Positions 32,484-41,021 of a stretch of DNA of 64,000 bases are shown in pieces. Where the stretch lies: the NCBI RefSeq assembly GCF_026725475.1, contig NZ_CP109965.1, positions 2,666,001 to 2,730,000 on the forward strand. Reading direction: 5' to 3'. The translations under genes were made by a program, and so were the position numbers. The stretch is from Catenovulum adriaticum. Its GTDB lineage: Bacteria > Pseudomonadota > Gammaproteobacteria > Enterobacterales > Alteromonadaceae. Position 1 is the first letter of the stretch. Each line of letters opens with the position of its first letter. Under the pieces are notes generated by a model, which was not told the DNA's origin, made no database searches, and saw nothing but the letters and a program-made list of their open reading frames with translations.

Positions 32484-34808
32484 TTACCAATCAAACAATT
32501 TTTGCAACCAAGACTTCTCTGGCTTGTCCCAGTCTTTACTTTGTTCACATTCTTGTGGTTTAGCTAAATGCTCAACTTTGGCAGGAAGCATAATTAAAGC
32601 ACCACATCCAGGTAAAGAATGTCGTCCTGTTTGTCGGTTAAAGTATCTCATTTCAATACCATCTGGTTTAGCCATTACCAAACTAGAAGGTGTTCTAAGT
32701 TTTTGGTATTCACCAAATAATTTGAGCGCGCCGCTTGCGCCCGTTAATTTTGTTGATTGGTTATCGTCATGACCAATCCAAAACACGGCTAATTGAGTCT
32801 GGTCGTAACCAACAAACCAACTGTCTAATAAATCATTAGTGGTACCCGTTTTACCGGCAAACTGATGTCGTTTAAATTGGCTACCCAGCCACTTAGCGCT
32901 TCCCTTACGAGTCACTTGGTTCATTGCATAATTAATTAAATAAGCATCAGCACGATCAATCACTTTTGTCGGCGCTTGATTAAATTGCCATAGCTGTTGG
33001 TTGTCCATAGAATTAACCGTATTTATAGCATGAATTTTTTGTTTATTACCTTCATTGGAAAATGCTTGATATAAATCCGCAACCTCAAAAGGAGATAAAG
33101 TTACAGAGCCTAATAGCATTGATGGATATAAACGAATATCACGGGTCAAACCTATATCATTTAAAGTATTAGCGACTGCGTCTAAACCCAACGTCATCCC
33201 CAAATTAACGGTTGGTACATTTCGCGAATTAACCAAAGCGTCAACCAGTAAAACGTCGCCTAAAAACTGTTTATCATAATTTTTAGGGGCCCACTCTTTA
33301 CCTTGTGAGTTGGTTAATTTGATCGGCTCGTCTTTTAACACACTCGCTAAATGGTAGTCATTTTGTTCTAGCGCGGTTAAATAAACTGCTGGTTTTATTA
33401 AAGAACCAATATTACGCTGAGCATTCAAGGCTCGGTTAAAACCATCAAAATTAGCTTGTCGATCGCCCACTATCGCTTGTATGCCACCAGAATGACTATC
33501 AATGACTAAGCTAGCAGCTTGCAAACCTTCTAAAGTTCTTTGTTGTTCAAGCTGAGTTAAGCCATTACTAATTGCTGTTTGTGCTTGGTTTTGCGCAAGT
33601 GGATCAAAATGAGTAAATATTTTTAACCCCGAGTGCATTTCAACTTTATGGTTTAATTGCAATACTCGTTTTAATTCCGCTTGTACTTGATCCAAATAAG
33701 CCGGATAACGCCGTTTAGCTATTGCATTTTTATCTTGGATAACCACGTTTCGGGTTATTTCGTATTGGTAATCTTCGGCACTGATTAAATTGCTCTCAGT
33801 CATTAATCGCAAAATTAAATCTCGGCGCTTCAGTGCACGGTCTAAGTTATATCTTGGATTGTAATAAGATGGCCCCTTAATAATACCAATCAGCAGTGCT
33901 ATTTCATTGGGTGCTAATTCATCTAGTGGCTTGGCAAAATAATAATGGCTAGCAAGTCCCATTCCATTTACAGAACGGCTATGGTTTTGACCTAAATAAA
34001 CTTCATTTAAATAAGCTTCTAAAATTTCAGACTTGTTATATCTGGCATCCAGTAGCACAGCCATATAGGCTTCTTTTATTTTGCGCCATAAGCTTCGCTC
34101 ATTAGTTAAAAACATATTTTTAACTAACTGCTGAGTGAGCGTGCTACCCCCTTGTACGGTGCGACCAGCTTGAATATTAACCCATAATGCTCGGGCAATT
34201 GATAAAGGCGCAACACCATGGTGTTTATAAAAATTTTGATCTTCAACCAATAATAAAGTTTGAATTAATAAATCAGGCACTTGATGCAGTTTAACTAAAA
34301 TTCTGTCCTCTAAATTATTTGCTTGTAAGCGCCCAATTAAATAAGGCTCAAGTGAAAACGCAGATTGAGTGTCATTTCCTGCTAGTTTCGCAATACGATC
34401 AATTCTATTTTTGTAAAATGAAACTTCTAATTTTTGCGCATCAACTTCACTATGAGGTAAAGAATAGGCTCGTCTGTAAAATCGTACGCCAGTACGCGTT
34501 GGTTCAAACTCACCCGGCGCACTTAACTGCCTAACTTGCCGGTAATCTAATAATTTTAAATGCTCTATTAAAGCCGTGCGACTGAGCGCATCCGATTTTT
34601 GATAATTATGTTCAACCCCATAAACCAGCGCAGGTAACTGCCATTTATTCCCTTCAAACTTTTGTTTTATTTGAGCGTCTAAATAGATACCAGCTGCAAT
34701 AAAGAGTGCAACAAAAACAAAAAACAATTTAATTAAGGTTTTTAATACCCAAGGTTTTTTAGTTGCTTGCTTTGATTTTGATTTGTTATTTTTTTTAGGT
34801 TGACTCAT
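32484..34808 (-). CDS. mrcB: Bifunctional penicillin-binding protein 1B
   Basis: 774 residues. One membrane anchor (about 23-43), a UB2H-like domain (about 55-145, the site for the LpoB activator in E. coli), a glycosyltransferase with catalytic Glu189 in VEDQNFYKHHG and GGSTLTQQLVKN, then a transpeptidase with SLIK (Ser469), SRN (528-530) and KTG (653-655). It polymerises and cross-links peptidoglycan. Its ATG follows the hrpB stop directly, a common gammaproteobacterial order. Confidence 0.96.
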   Translation of the reverse strand: MSQPKKNNKSKSKQATKKPWVLKTLIKLFFVFVALFIAAGIYLDAQIKQKFEGNKWQLPALVYGVEHNYQKSDALSRTALIEHLKLLDYRQVRQLSAPGEFEPTRTGVRFYRRAYSLPHSEVDAQKLEVSFYKNRIDRIAKLAGNDTQSAFSLEPYLIGRLQANNLEDRILVKLHQVPDLLIQTLLLVEDQNFYKHHGVAPLSIARALWVNIQAGRTVQGGSTLTQQLVKNMFLTNERSLWRKIKEAYMAVLLDARYNKSEILEAYLNEVYLGQNHSRSVNGMGLASHYYFAKPLDELAPNEIALLIGIIKGPSYYNPRYNLDRALKRRDLILRLMTESNLISAEDYQYEITRNVVIQDKNAIAKRRYPAYLDQVQAELKRVLQLNHKVEMHSGLKIFTHFDPLAQNQAQTAISNGLTQLEQQRTLEGLQAASLVIDSHSGGIQAIVGDRQANFDGFNRALNAQRNIGSLIKPAVYLTALEQNDYHLASVLKDEPIKLTNSQGKEWAPKNYDKQFLGDVLLVDALVNSRNVPTVNLGMTLGLDAVANTLNDIGLTRDIRLYPSMLLGSVTLSPFEVADLYQAFSNEGNKQKIHAINTVNSMDNQQLWQFNQAPTKVIDRADAYLINYAMNQVTRKGSAKWLGSQFKRHQFAGKTGTTNDLLDSWFVGYDQTQLAVFWIGHDDNQSTKLTGASGALKLFGEYQKLRTPSSLVMAKPDGIEMRYFNRQTGRHSLPGCGALIMLPAKVEHLAKPQECEQSKDWDKPEKSWLQKLFDW

Positions 34809-37322
34809 TTAACCACTTTGCCTTTGTCGTTTTGTTGCAGTACCTGCCGATGCATTTGCCGGATCATCAGGCCAATAATGTTTAGGATAATTTGCTTTCA
34901 TGTCTTTTTGGACAAGCGGATAACTGCCATGCCAAAAACCAATTAAATCTTGAGTTGTTTGAATTGCCCGCTTTGCCGGAGATAACAATTCAACCACTAA
35001 AGCTTGCTGTCCAGCCAAAATACTAGGATGCTGAGCGACCCCGTAAAAAGATTGCATAAAACCTTTAATACTAGGACCAGCAGGCGCCACGTAATCAATT
35101 TTAACCTGACGCCCATCTGGCAATTGATAACTAACAGGGCATAAATTATTTAGTTCAGTTTGCAGTTGATACGCTTGTTGATCTAACCATATTTTAACTA
35201 AATTTAGGTTTTGAAACTGAGACAAAGCACTCACATTAGTCAAATAAAGCGCAAGCCATTCGTCCGCTTGTGCAAACATATCCGACAAGTGTAGCGTGTT
35301 AAATGCCACGTTTGCCGATACAAGCCGTGTACCGGCTTTAACTTGCGACGCCAAGTTCCAGCGAGCAATAAATTGGTTAAGTGAATTTTTTTGCGATTCG
35401 CTCAACAAATTTTGATAATTACTCTGTAGTTCAGTTAACCAAGCCTGCTGCAATTGCTTGCCTGTCGGTTTTTGGGTTAAAGCTTGTTTAGCCAGCAAAA
35501 TGTTAAACAATTTTGTTTGTTCAAATAGCTTAAGCTGACCTGACTTTAAATCTATCTCCAAGCTAATACTTGACGACCGATAAGTTAGACTTAGTTTCTC
35601 AAACTCTGATTTTTCAAGCTGTACGGCGCTGTAAATAATGCCATTTGCTTTCTGGTTTTGAAACCCTGCATCCATCACTAATAAATACTCTGGAGGATTA
35701 AGCGATTCGAGCTGCCTAAGCTCAACTGCAGAGCCTGATGCCATAACATAAATAGCACTTTGTTCAGAGTGATGTTTTAGTTTGGCCATGCGTTGCGGCC
35801 AAATTGGTACCAACAATTCAGCTAAAGTTGAAAGTTGGCTGTCAATTTCTGTCAGGCTCAGCTTTCGGCCCAAATTTTTTTGCGCTTGCTGCTTTATACT
35901 TGAGTTATCTTGTTTTAAAACCGCTAATAAAGCATTACGCATATCCCAATGCGTAGATTTTTGAGACTCTTGTAAGTAAGCAGCAATCAAATAAGCTAAC
36001 GCTGACCCTTTTGTTTGCTCAATTAATAACGATGACGCTATATCACCAGCACTTAATGTTAATTGACGCGCCTTTTTAGTTAATTGCTTTTCTTTACTCA
36101 TTAATTGCCAATTAATGAGTTTTTGCTCCGCTGCTTTGAGTTGGCTTATTCTGGGTTTGGTCGGCCAGTTGAATGCATAAATGTCATTTTCGCCCCATAA
36201 CCGAGTTTCAAATAAAATTTGTGACAAGTCAGCTTTTTCTATTTCTGCCGGATACTGTTCCCTTAACCTGTTCTGCTCGTCTTCTGTCCAAAGCCGAAAA
36301 CAAACACCTGAATCAAGTCGGCCTGCACGCCCTGCTCGCTGAATTGAGGAAGCTTTAGATATTCGCTCTGTAATTAATTGATTAAAATCAGTTTTGTGAT
36401 CAAATTGTGCGGTTTTGTGCAGACCTGAATCAATCACAATTCGAATATTTTCTATCGTTAAACTGGTTTCTGCAATATTGGTCGATAATACAATTTTACG
36501 TTTGCCATTTACATCGACTTTTAATGCTTGCTGCTGCTCGTCTAATGGTAAACGCCCATGTAATTTTGATATTTTAAGTTGTGATAGCTCGGCATGCTCT
36601 AAAACCGAAGCCACTTGATTTATCTCGTAAATACCAGGTAAAAAAACTAAAATGTCACCATCAAAATTTAGAGCTTCCTTAACAACCGATAATATATGAC
36701 GACTTAAATTAGCAACTGGGTTTCTCGATTTATGCTGACTATTGTTATTTAAATTCAACGGCCGGTAATAATAATCTATTGGATATAAACGTCCTGAGCT
36801 TTCAATGACTGGCGCATCAGGCAGCACAGCCTTTAACATAGTTAAATCTAAAGTGGCCGACATAATTAACATTTGCAAATCATCTCTGAGCGCTTCTTGT
36901 ACTTGCTGAGTTAATACAAATGCAAAATCAGCGTTGAGTGAACGCTCATGAAATTCATCAAATATAATCAGCTGGTAGTCACTTAATTCAGGATCAGATT
37001 GCAAAATTCGCGTCAACACACCTTCGGTCACAACTTCTAATTGAGTGTTAGCTGAAACTTTTGATAAACCCCGCATGCGCAACCCTATTTTCTGGCCGAC
37101 AGCTTCATTAAGCTGCTTGGCCAAATAACTGGCAATATTTCTGGCTGCTACACGTCTGGGTTCTAGCAAAAGTATTTTTTTTGCCCCTGCAGAATATAAG
37201 TTAAGTAATTCAAGTGGCAATAAGGTTGACTTACCCGCGCCGGGTGGTGCTTGAATAACCAGATTATTATTTGAAGCCAGTGCAGCTTTTATTTCAGGTA
37301 AAACAGCGTTTATTGGTAACAC
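34809..37322 (-). CDS. hrpB: ATP-dependent RNA helicase HrpB
   Basis: 837 residues. DEAH-box helicase with Walker A PPGAGKST (26-33), the atypical DEFH box (122-125, in FDEFHERS), motif III SATLD and motif VI QRAGRAGR, then the long HrpB C-terminal domain (KIDYVAPAGPSIKGFMQSFYG). Its in vivo role is unclear in most species. It is upstream of mrcB on the same strand and abuts it. Confidence 0.95.
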   Translation of the reverse strand: MLPINAVLPEIKAALASNNNLVIQAPPGAGKSTLLPLELLNLYSAGAKKILLLEPRRVAARNIASYLAKQLNEAVGQKIGLRMRGLSKVSANTQLEVVTEGVLTRILQSDPELSDYQLIIFDEFHERSLNADFAFVLTQQVQEALRDDLQMLIMSATLDLTMLKAVLPDAPVIESSGRLYPIDYYYRPLNLNNNSQHKSRNPVANLSRHILSVVKEALNFDGDILVFLPGIYEINQVASVLEHAELSQLKISKLHGRLPLDEQQQALKVDVNGKRKIVLSTNIAETSLTIENIRIVIDSGLHKTAQFDHKTDFNQLITERISKASSIQRAGRAGRLDSGVCFRLWTEDEQNRLREQYPAEIEKADLSQILFETRLWGENDIYAFNWPTKPRISQLKAAEQKLINWQLMSKEKQLTKKARQLTLSAGDIASSLLIEQTKGSALAYLIAAYLQESQKSTHWDMRNALLAVLKQDNSSIKQQAQKNLGRKLSLTEIDSQLSTLAELLVPIWPQRMAKLKHHSEQSAIYVMASGSAVELRQLESLNPPEYLLVMDAGFQNQKANGIIYSAVQLEKSEFEKLSLTYRSSSISLEIDLKSGQLKLFEQTKLFNILLAKQALTQKPTGKQLQQAWLTELQSNYQNLLSESQKNSLNQFIARWNLASQVKAGTRLVSANVAFNTLHLSDMFAQADEWLALYLTNVSALSQFQNLNLVKIWLDQQAYQLQTELNNLCPVSYQLPDGRQVKIDYVAPAGPSIKGFMQSFYGVAQHPSILAGQQALVVELLSPAKRAIQTTQDLIGFWHGSYPLVQKDMKANYPKHYWPDDPANASAGTATKRQRQSG

Positions 37323-37637
37323 AAGTAAAATGCAATTAAGTTAATTTATGTCATGGTATAACGGCTGGAGTCAGACAACAATCTAAGCTGTGTATTAACA
37401 AGCAATAAAATGAAAATAAAGTGTAGCGTGCGTTGTTCTGCCGTGCACCTAGCTCCATGTAGGCGTATGAAAAACCAAGTTATAAAAAGCTAAAAACAAC
37501 CAGAGCAAATTTCTAAGACCTGCCTCTGAATGACTTAAAATTGAATTGTACCCTATCGCTTTTTTAGTTAGAGTTTTTTAGATTCTTATTCTACTGTAAG
37601 GCTTAGCGCTCAATTTAAATATATAAAAGGAAATATT
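37323..37637. other. 315-bp gap between hrpB and a small barrel protein gene
   Basis: Divergent promoter region. It contains GTGTAGCGTGCGTTGTTC and CCGTGCACC...GTAGGCGTA, which recall the GTGCGCAAGCTGCAC element near 16.6 kb but are too diverged to call a copy. The end holds AAAGG for the downstream TTG start. No gene or RNA recognised. Confidence 0.4.
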
Positions 37638-38249
37638 TTGATTAAACAAACTATTTTGTTACTTTCGCTTGCAGCAGCTCCGCTTGCTCATGCTAACGAT
37701 GACTTTTTTTATGTAGGGGGTAAATTAGGCGTTGAATACGTACAAGCGCATCAAACCCCTAATATTAGCTATGATTCGGCAAACGACAATGAAACCATTA
37801 CAGGCGGTTATTTAGGTTACCAAGTTAAGTTTTCGCCTGCGTTTTCAGCAGCGATAGAGGCTGAATATATGAATCGAGATCATATGTTAGCTTATTCAGC
37901 TAATGAACAATCGTTACAAGCGACAATGGATTACAATGCATCTATTGGCATATTACTTAAACACCATTATGCTGAAAATGTCGATTTTAATTTAAGATTT
38001 TCAAACGTTAAATCTGAAGTGTCAGTGAACCCAACAAGCGATCAAAACGACATTTCAACCGGCGATTTAAACGGTTACCAAATGGCAGTAGGTTTTGATT
38101 TATTAAATCAGTCTCAAATGAGTTTTAGAATTGAATACGTGTATTCTAATTTTGGTGAGAAAGCGATTTATCCAACCGATTTAAGTGCTAACAATAAGAC
38201 CGAGATCAGATCGACAGCTATTGTAATCGGTGCTCATTACCGTTTTTAA
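37638..38249 (+). CDS. Small outer-membrane beta-barrel protein
   Basis: 203 residues from a TTG start. A signal peptide (MIKQTILLLSLAAAPLAHAN) is followed by an eight-strand-type barrel with alternating hydrophobic residues, ending HYRF. The opening DDFFYVGGKLGVEYVQ and AAIEAEYMNRDHM resemble OmpA-like/porin-family single-domain barrels. AAAGG 7 bases before the TTG and the signal sequence that begins there support the start. Function unknown. Confidence 0.8.
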   Translation: MIKQTILLLSLAAAPLAHANDDFFYVGGKLGVEYVQAHQTPNISYDSANDNETITGGYLGYQVKFSPAFSAAIEAEYMNRDHMLAYSANEQSLQATMDYNASIGILLKHHYAENVDFNLRFSNVKSEVSVNPTSDQNDISTGDLNGYQMAVGFDLLNQSQMSFRIEYVYSNFGEKAIYPTDLSANNKTEIRSTAIVIGAHYRF

Positions 38250-38300
38250 TCTTTAGTTCTGCGCTCATTATCATCTGTTAAATAACCGCACTGAGCTGGT

Positions 38301-38831
38301 TTAGGCTGGCTCAGTTGTTAGTAGCTCTTTTGCAATTAACTTTAATAAAAAAGTTTCTCTTTCTATCGATAATCCTTTTTTATCACTATTGGCCATCGTT
38401 TGCTCATTATGTTCAATTGCTTGATGAATGTTAACCCACACCGGCTTCATACCATTTCGAATTTCATAATCTTCTAACTGCGTATTAGCTAGTTTTTCAT
38501 CTATTTGGCAAGTAAAGCAGTACGACAGCATATGCACGGCATCGTAATTATCTTTATACCAAGGGCGGTATTCTTCGTACAGGCCAAAAGCTTCGATTTG
38601 AGTAATGTTTTGTGCGCCGGTTTCTTCCCGTAACTCTCGAATTAATCCGGCTCGAATATCTTCACCATCATCAACACCTCCACCTGGTAAGGTATAATCA
38701 TGATACCTTTGGGTATACAGCATTAAAATTAAGTCTCCTTTTAACACAATTGCTCGGGCAGCTAATCGTTTAAAAGTTGAATCTTGGGCTAAGTTAACTT
38801 TAGGATGGCAAGCAGATTTAAGTAGGCGCAT
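38301..38831 (-). CDS. NUDIX hydrolase
   Basis: 176 residues. The NUDIX box is GGGVDDGEDIRAGLIRELREETGAQ with the catalytic REExxEE-type core RELREETG. An N-terminal extension (KSACHPKVNLAQDSTFKRLAARAI) precedes it. The substrate is not predictable; AYRPWYKDN-like and MLSYCF blocks suggest a nucleotide-diphosphate derivative hydrolase. Not visibly linked to neighbours. Confidence 0.85.
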   Translation of the reverse strand: MRLLKSACHPKVNLAQDSTFKRLAARAIVLKGDLILMLYTQRYHDYTLPGGGVDDGEDIRAGLIRELREETGAQNITQIEAFGLYEEYRPWYKDNYDAVHMLSYCFTCQIDEKLANTQLEDYEIRNGMKPVWVNIHQAIEHNEQTMANSDKKGLSIERETFLLKLIAKELLTTEPA

Positions 38832-38927
38832 AACATAAACGGTTCAAGAGTAAAACCGAGATTGTAACATGATTCCATTACAAACCACACACAGCCTTAC
38901 ACTTAATCAAACGCAGCGTTAAGACTC

Positions 38928-39200
38928 CTAGTCATGCTTAATTTTTGAAATAATTTGTTGTTGGATAAAAGGCAATGCAAGATGCAATAATGAGCTACTC
39001 GCCGTTTTTAATGGTTTATGTCCAGCAAATAAACCCAACCCAAAGCAAATTAACAGACCAGTTCGACTGCCAGCAAATTGCTCGGTCTTCATCAATAAAT
39101 TATTTTGAGATTGATGTACACCTTGTTTCAGTAGCGCTCTTTGTTGTTTCAATTGAGCTAATTTTTTATGATTTTTACGACAACACCATTTTACTAGCAT
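38928..39200 (-). CDS. YqjK-like small membrane-associated protein
   Basis: 90 residues. A basic N-terminus with a helical segment (LAQLKQQRALLKQGVHQSQNN) is followed by a short hydrophobic stretch (GLLICFGLGLFAGH). Length, composition and position (third after yqjD-like and yqjE-like genes) recall E. coli YqjK, although sequence identity is low. GGGAGGAG 4 bases before the ATG is a strong ribosome site, so it is clearly translated. Role unknown. Confidence 0.6.
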   Translation of the reverse strand: MLVKWCCRKNHKKLAQLKQQRALLKQGVHQSQNNLLMKTEQFAGSRTGLLICFGLGLFAGHKPLKTASSSLLHLALPFIQQQIISKIKHD

Positions 39201-39279
39201 AATCTCCTCCCATCGTGTTTTAACTACGCTTGAGCAATGCTATTTGTTTGAGATAAAAAGAAGCTTTAATCGGTTAAAA

Positions 39280-39690
39280 CTAACTTTCTGTAGAAAAAAC
39301 AGCTTGTTTAATTTCTTTAAATGCGGCTCTTAATGAGCGGATCACAAGTAAGATGATTAATAAATTAAGTGCCAGTAAAATAGCGCCCGTCATCCACCAG
39401 TTTAGTCCGAGTTGAACCAAGCCTACACCTAAAAAAGCCACTAAGCCAAACCAGACCCCCGCAACTAATATAACCGCCAACAAAGTAAGCGCTAATATAA
39501 TAAAAACTGCTTTTAGGGCTGTATCAGTACGCTCCGCTGCGCTGGCCAAATAGTTAAGCCATAATGCTTTATACTGCAGCACTAACACATTAACCGATTC
39601 TGAAAACGTTGGGCTAGACACGTCTGCGCCTTCAGCTAAATTCTCATCAGCTGAAGGCGCAGATTCTGTCGAGTCAAATTGTTTTGACAT
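39280..39690 (-). CDS. YqjE/phage-holin-like membrane protein
   Basis: 136 residues. A soluble N-terminus (about 1-50) and two long membrane helices (about 60-90 and 93-118) are arranged as in the YqjE holin-superfamily proteins, followed by the cytosolic tail RSLRAAFKEIKQAVF. It is encoded 24 bp after the yqjD-like gene. In E. coli the yqjC-D-E-K genes are stationary-phase/stress induced. The biochemical role is unknown. Confidence 0.75.
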   Translation of the reverse strand: MSKQFDSTESAPSADENLAEGADVSSPTFSESVNVLVLQYKALWLNYLASAAERTDTALKAVFIILALTLLAVILVAGVWFGLVAFLGVGLVQLGLNWWMTGAILLALNLLIILLVIRSLRAAFKEIKQAVFSTES

Positions 39691-39714
39691 AACTTAAATT
39701 GCTACCACTAACAA

Positions 39715-40050
39715 TTAGCTTTTTTTGTTCGAAAAGCATGAAGCAATAAGCGCACCTGCAGCAAATGCAATACCCGCAGACGCTAATGGGTGTTTTTGTA
39801 CAAAACCCTGTGCATTTTCAGACATTAGCTGTGCTTGGGCTTGTAATTGTCTGCGTCGCTCGGCAAGTGCCTCTGATGATTCAGAAGCAGTTTGACGAGT
39901 AGCAGACTCCGCAACTCTGGCTTTATCTGCCATCGCTTCAATTGCTTTATGTGCAGCAGCGGTTGCAGCTTCTGTAATTGCAGCTTGGTTAGCTGCTGCT
40001 GTTGAAGTGCTTGAATTTGAGTTTGATGAACTTTCTTTTGTAGCGGCCAT
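39715..40050 (-). CDS. YqjD/ElaB-like (DUF883) membrane-anchored protein
   Basis: 111 residues. A low-complexity Ser/Ala N-terminus, a long amphipathic helix (ALAERRRQLQAQAQLM) and a C-terminal membrane anchor (VQKHPLASAGIAFAAGALIA) follow the DUF883 plan. E. coli YqjD binds ribosomes at the inner membrane in stationary phase; that role is known for the family and only inferred here. AAGGAG 8 bases before the ATG supports the start. It is first in a three-gene run behind a sigma-54-type promoter. Confidence 0.78.
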   Translation of the reverse strand: MAATKESSSNSNSSTSTAAANQAAITEAATAAAHKAIEAMADKARVAESATRQTASESSEALAERRRQLQAQAQLMSENAQGFVQKHPLASAGIAFAAGALIASCFSNKKS

Positions 40051-40150
40051 ATATTGGACTCCTTCGTTTTATGGTTTATCTACCGTTAGTTACCTCTACT
40101 AAACGACTGCTTAAATTCATTTAGTTACTTAAAGTACTAAAATGAGTAGT

Positions 40151-40166
40151 GCACCTATTGTGCCAA
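40151..40166 (-). promoter_or_regulatory. Sigma-54 (-24/-12) promoter for the yqjD-E-K-like operon
   Basis: On the minus strand TTGGCAC-AATAG-GTGCA matches 11 of 12 defined positions of TTGGCAC-N5-TTGCA, with GG and GC exactly 10 bases apart. Transcription would start near 40140, about 90 bases before the yqjD-like ATG. A sigma-54 activator gene starts 0.86 kb upstream. Confidence 0.78.
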
Positions 40167-40305
40167 CCCCAAAAAAAATAAAAATAAATAATTACTTTTC
40201 AACAACTTAAAACAAACCAACACTCAATGATTTTTTAGTTTACTCATACAATAAACTTTAGTACTCGGTAGTAATTACACTTTGGATATAACAAAAGCGT
40301 AATAT

Positions 40306-40812
40306 TTACACGAGTTGAAAATCTAAATCGCTCACCAAATCAAAGGCTCTTATACAGTCATCCATTTCAATTTGTAACCAAGCAATTTCACTCGAAAGTT
40401 CATGTTTAAACCGTGAGTTTTTAAGTTTGGATGCATTCAATTTTAATAATTTTAAACAATCAACTTCATGTGTTAGCAAGTGTTGATTTTTTATCTTATT
40501 AGCGCCTGTATAGGCAAATTGTTCTACTGGTTCTATTGATTGACGGCTTTGATAATAAGCTTGGCAAAGCGCTTTCGCATCACTTGATAATTCAAATTTT
40601 TCTGAACCAATTTCCTTCTGGCAACGCAGTGCGAGTCGCATATGGCGTTGATATAAAGTTTTTGAAGTCGCCACTTGATTATGGTGTTTAAGTCCTGGAA
40701 TAAACTGGCGATAAAACGCTAATGCACACTCTGATATGCTTAAGATCTCATAAATAACATTTTTCTCTTGATTTAACATGACATTGCCCACACTATATGA
40801 TTGATTATTCAT
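40306..40812 (-). CDS. Hypothetical helical protein
   Basis: 168 residues, predicted all-helical, no signal or membrane segment. Two His/Glu/Gln-containing helices near the N-terminus (ISECALAFYRQFIPGLKHH, YQRHMRLALRCQKEI) and two near the C-terminus resemble ferritin-like four-helix bundles such as DUF2383, but I do not recognise the family with confidence. GGAG 5 bases before the ATG supports the start. It lies between the yqjD-like operon and the divergent sigma-54 activator, so a shared role is possible. No sigma-54 promoter was seen upstream. Confidence 0.6.
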   Translation of the reverse strand: MNNQSYSVGNVMLNQEKNVIYEILSISECALAFYRQFIPGLKHHNQVATSKTLYQRHMRLALRCQKEIGSEKFELSSDAKALCQAYYQSRQSIEPVEQFAYTGANKIKNQHLLTHEVDCLKLLKLNASKLKNSRFKHELSSEIAWLQIEMDDCIRAFDLVSDLDFQLV

Positions 40813-41021
40813 ATTGCTCCAACTATTAGACTAACCTAACTGATAGCAAAACAAACCAAGTAAAAATTGAGTATTTAAACGTATATTTTTCGTTTGTTGA
40901 TATATTCACCTGTATTTTATGTTCAAAAGCTCAGTTATGTTTTATACAAATTACCCATTTAACCGTGCAGGATTCACACCAATGTTGTATGCATGGCTAA
41001 AATTTAACGAGGCAAAATATA

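Noticed and set aside
38285..38320. Terminator after the barrel protein gene
   Set aside because: The ACTGAGC/GCTCAGT stem has no T-tract on either side, and its right arm is close to the NUDIX gene end; not listed.
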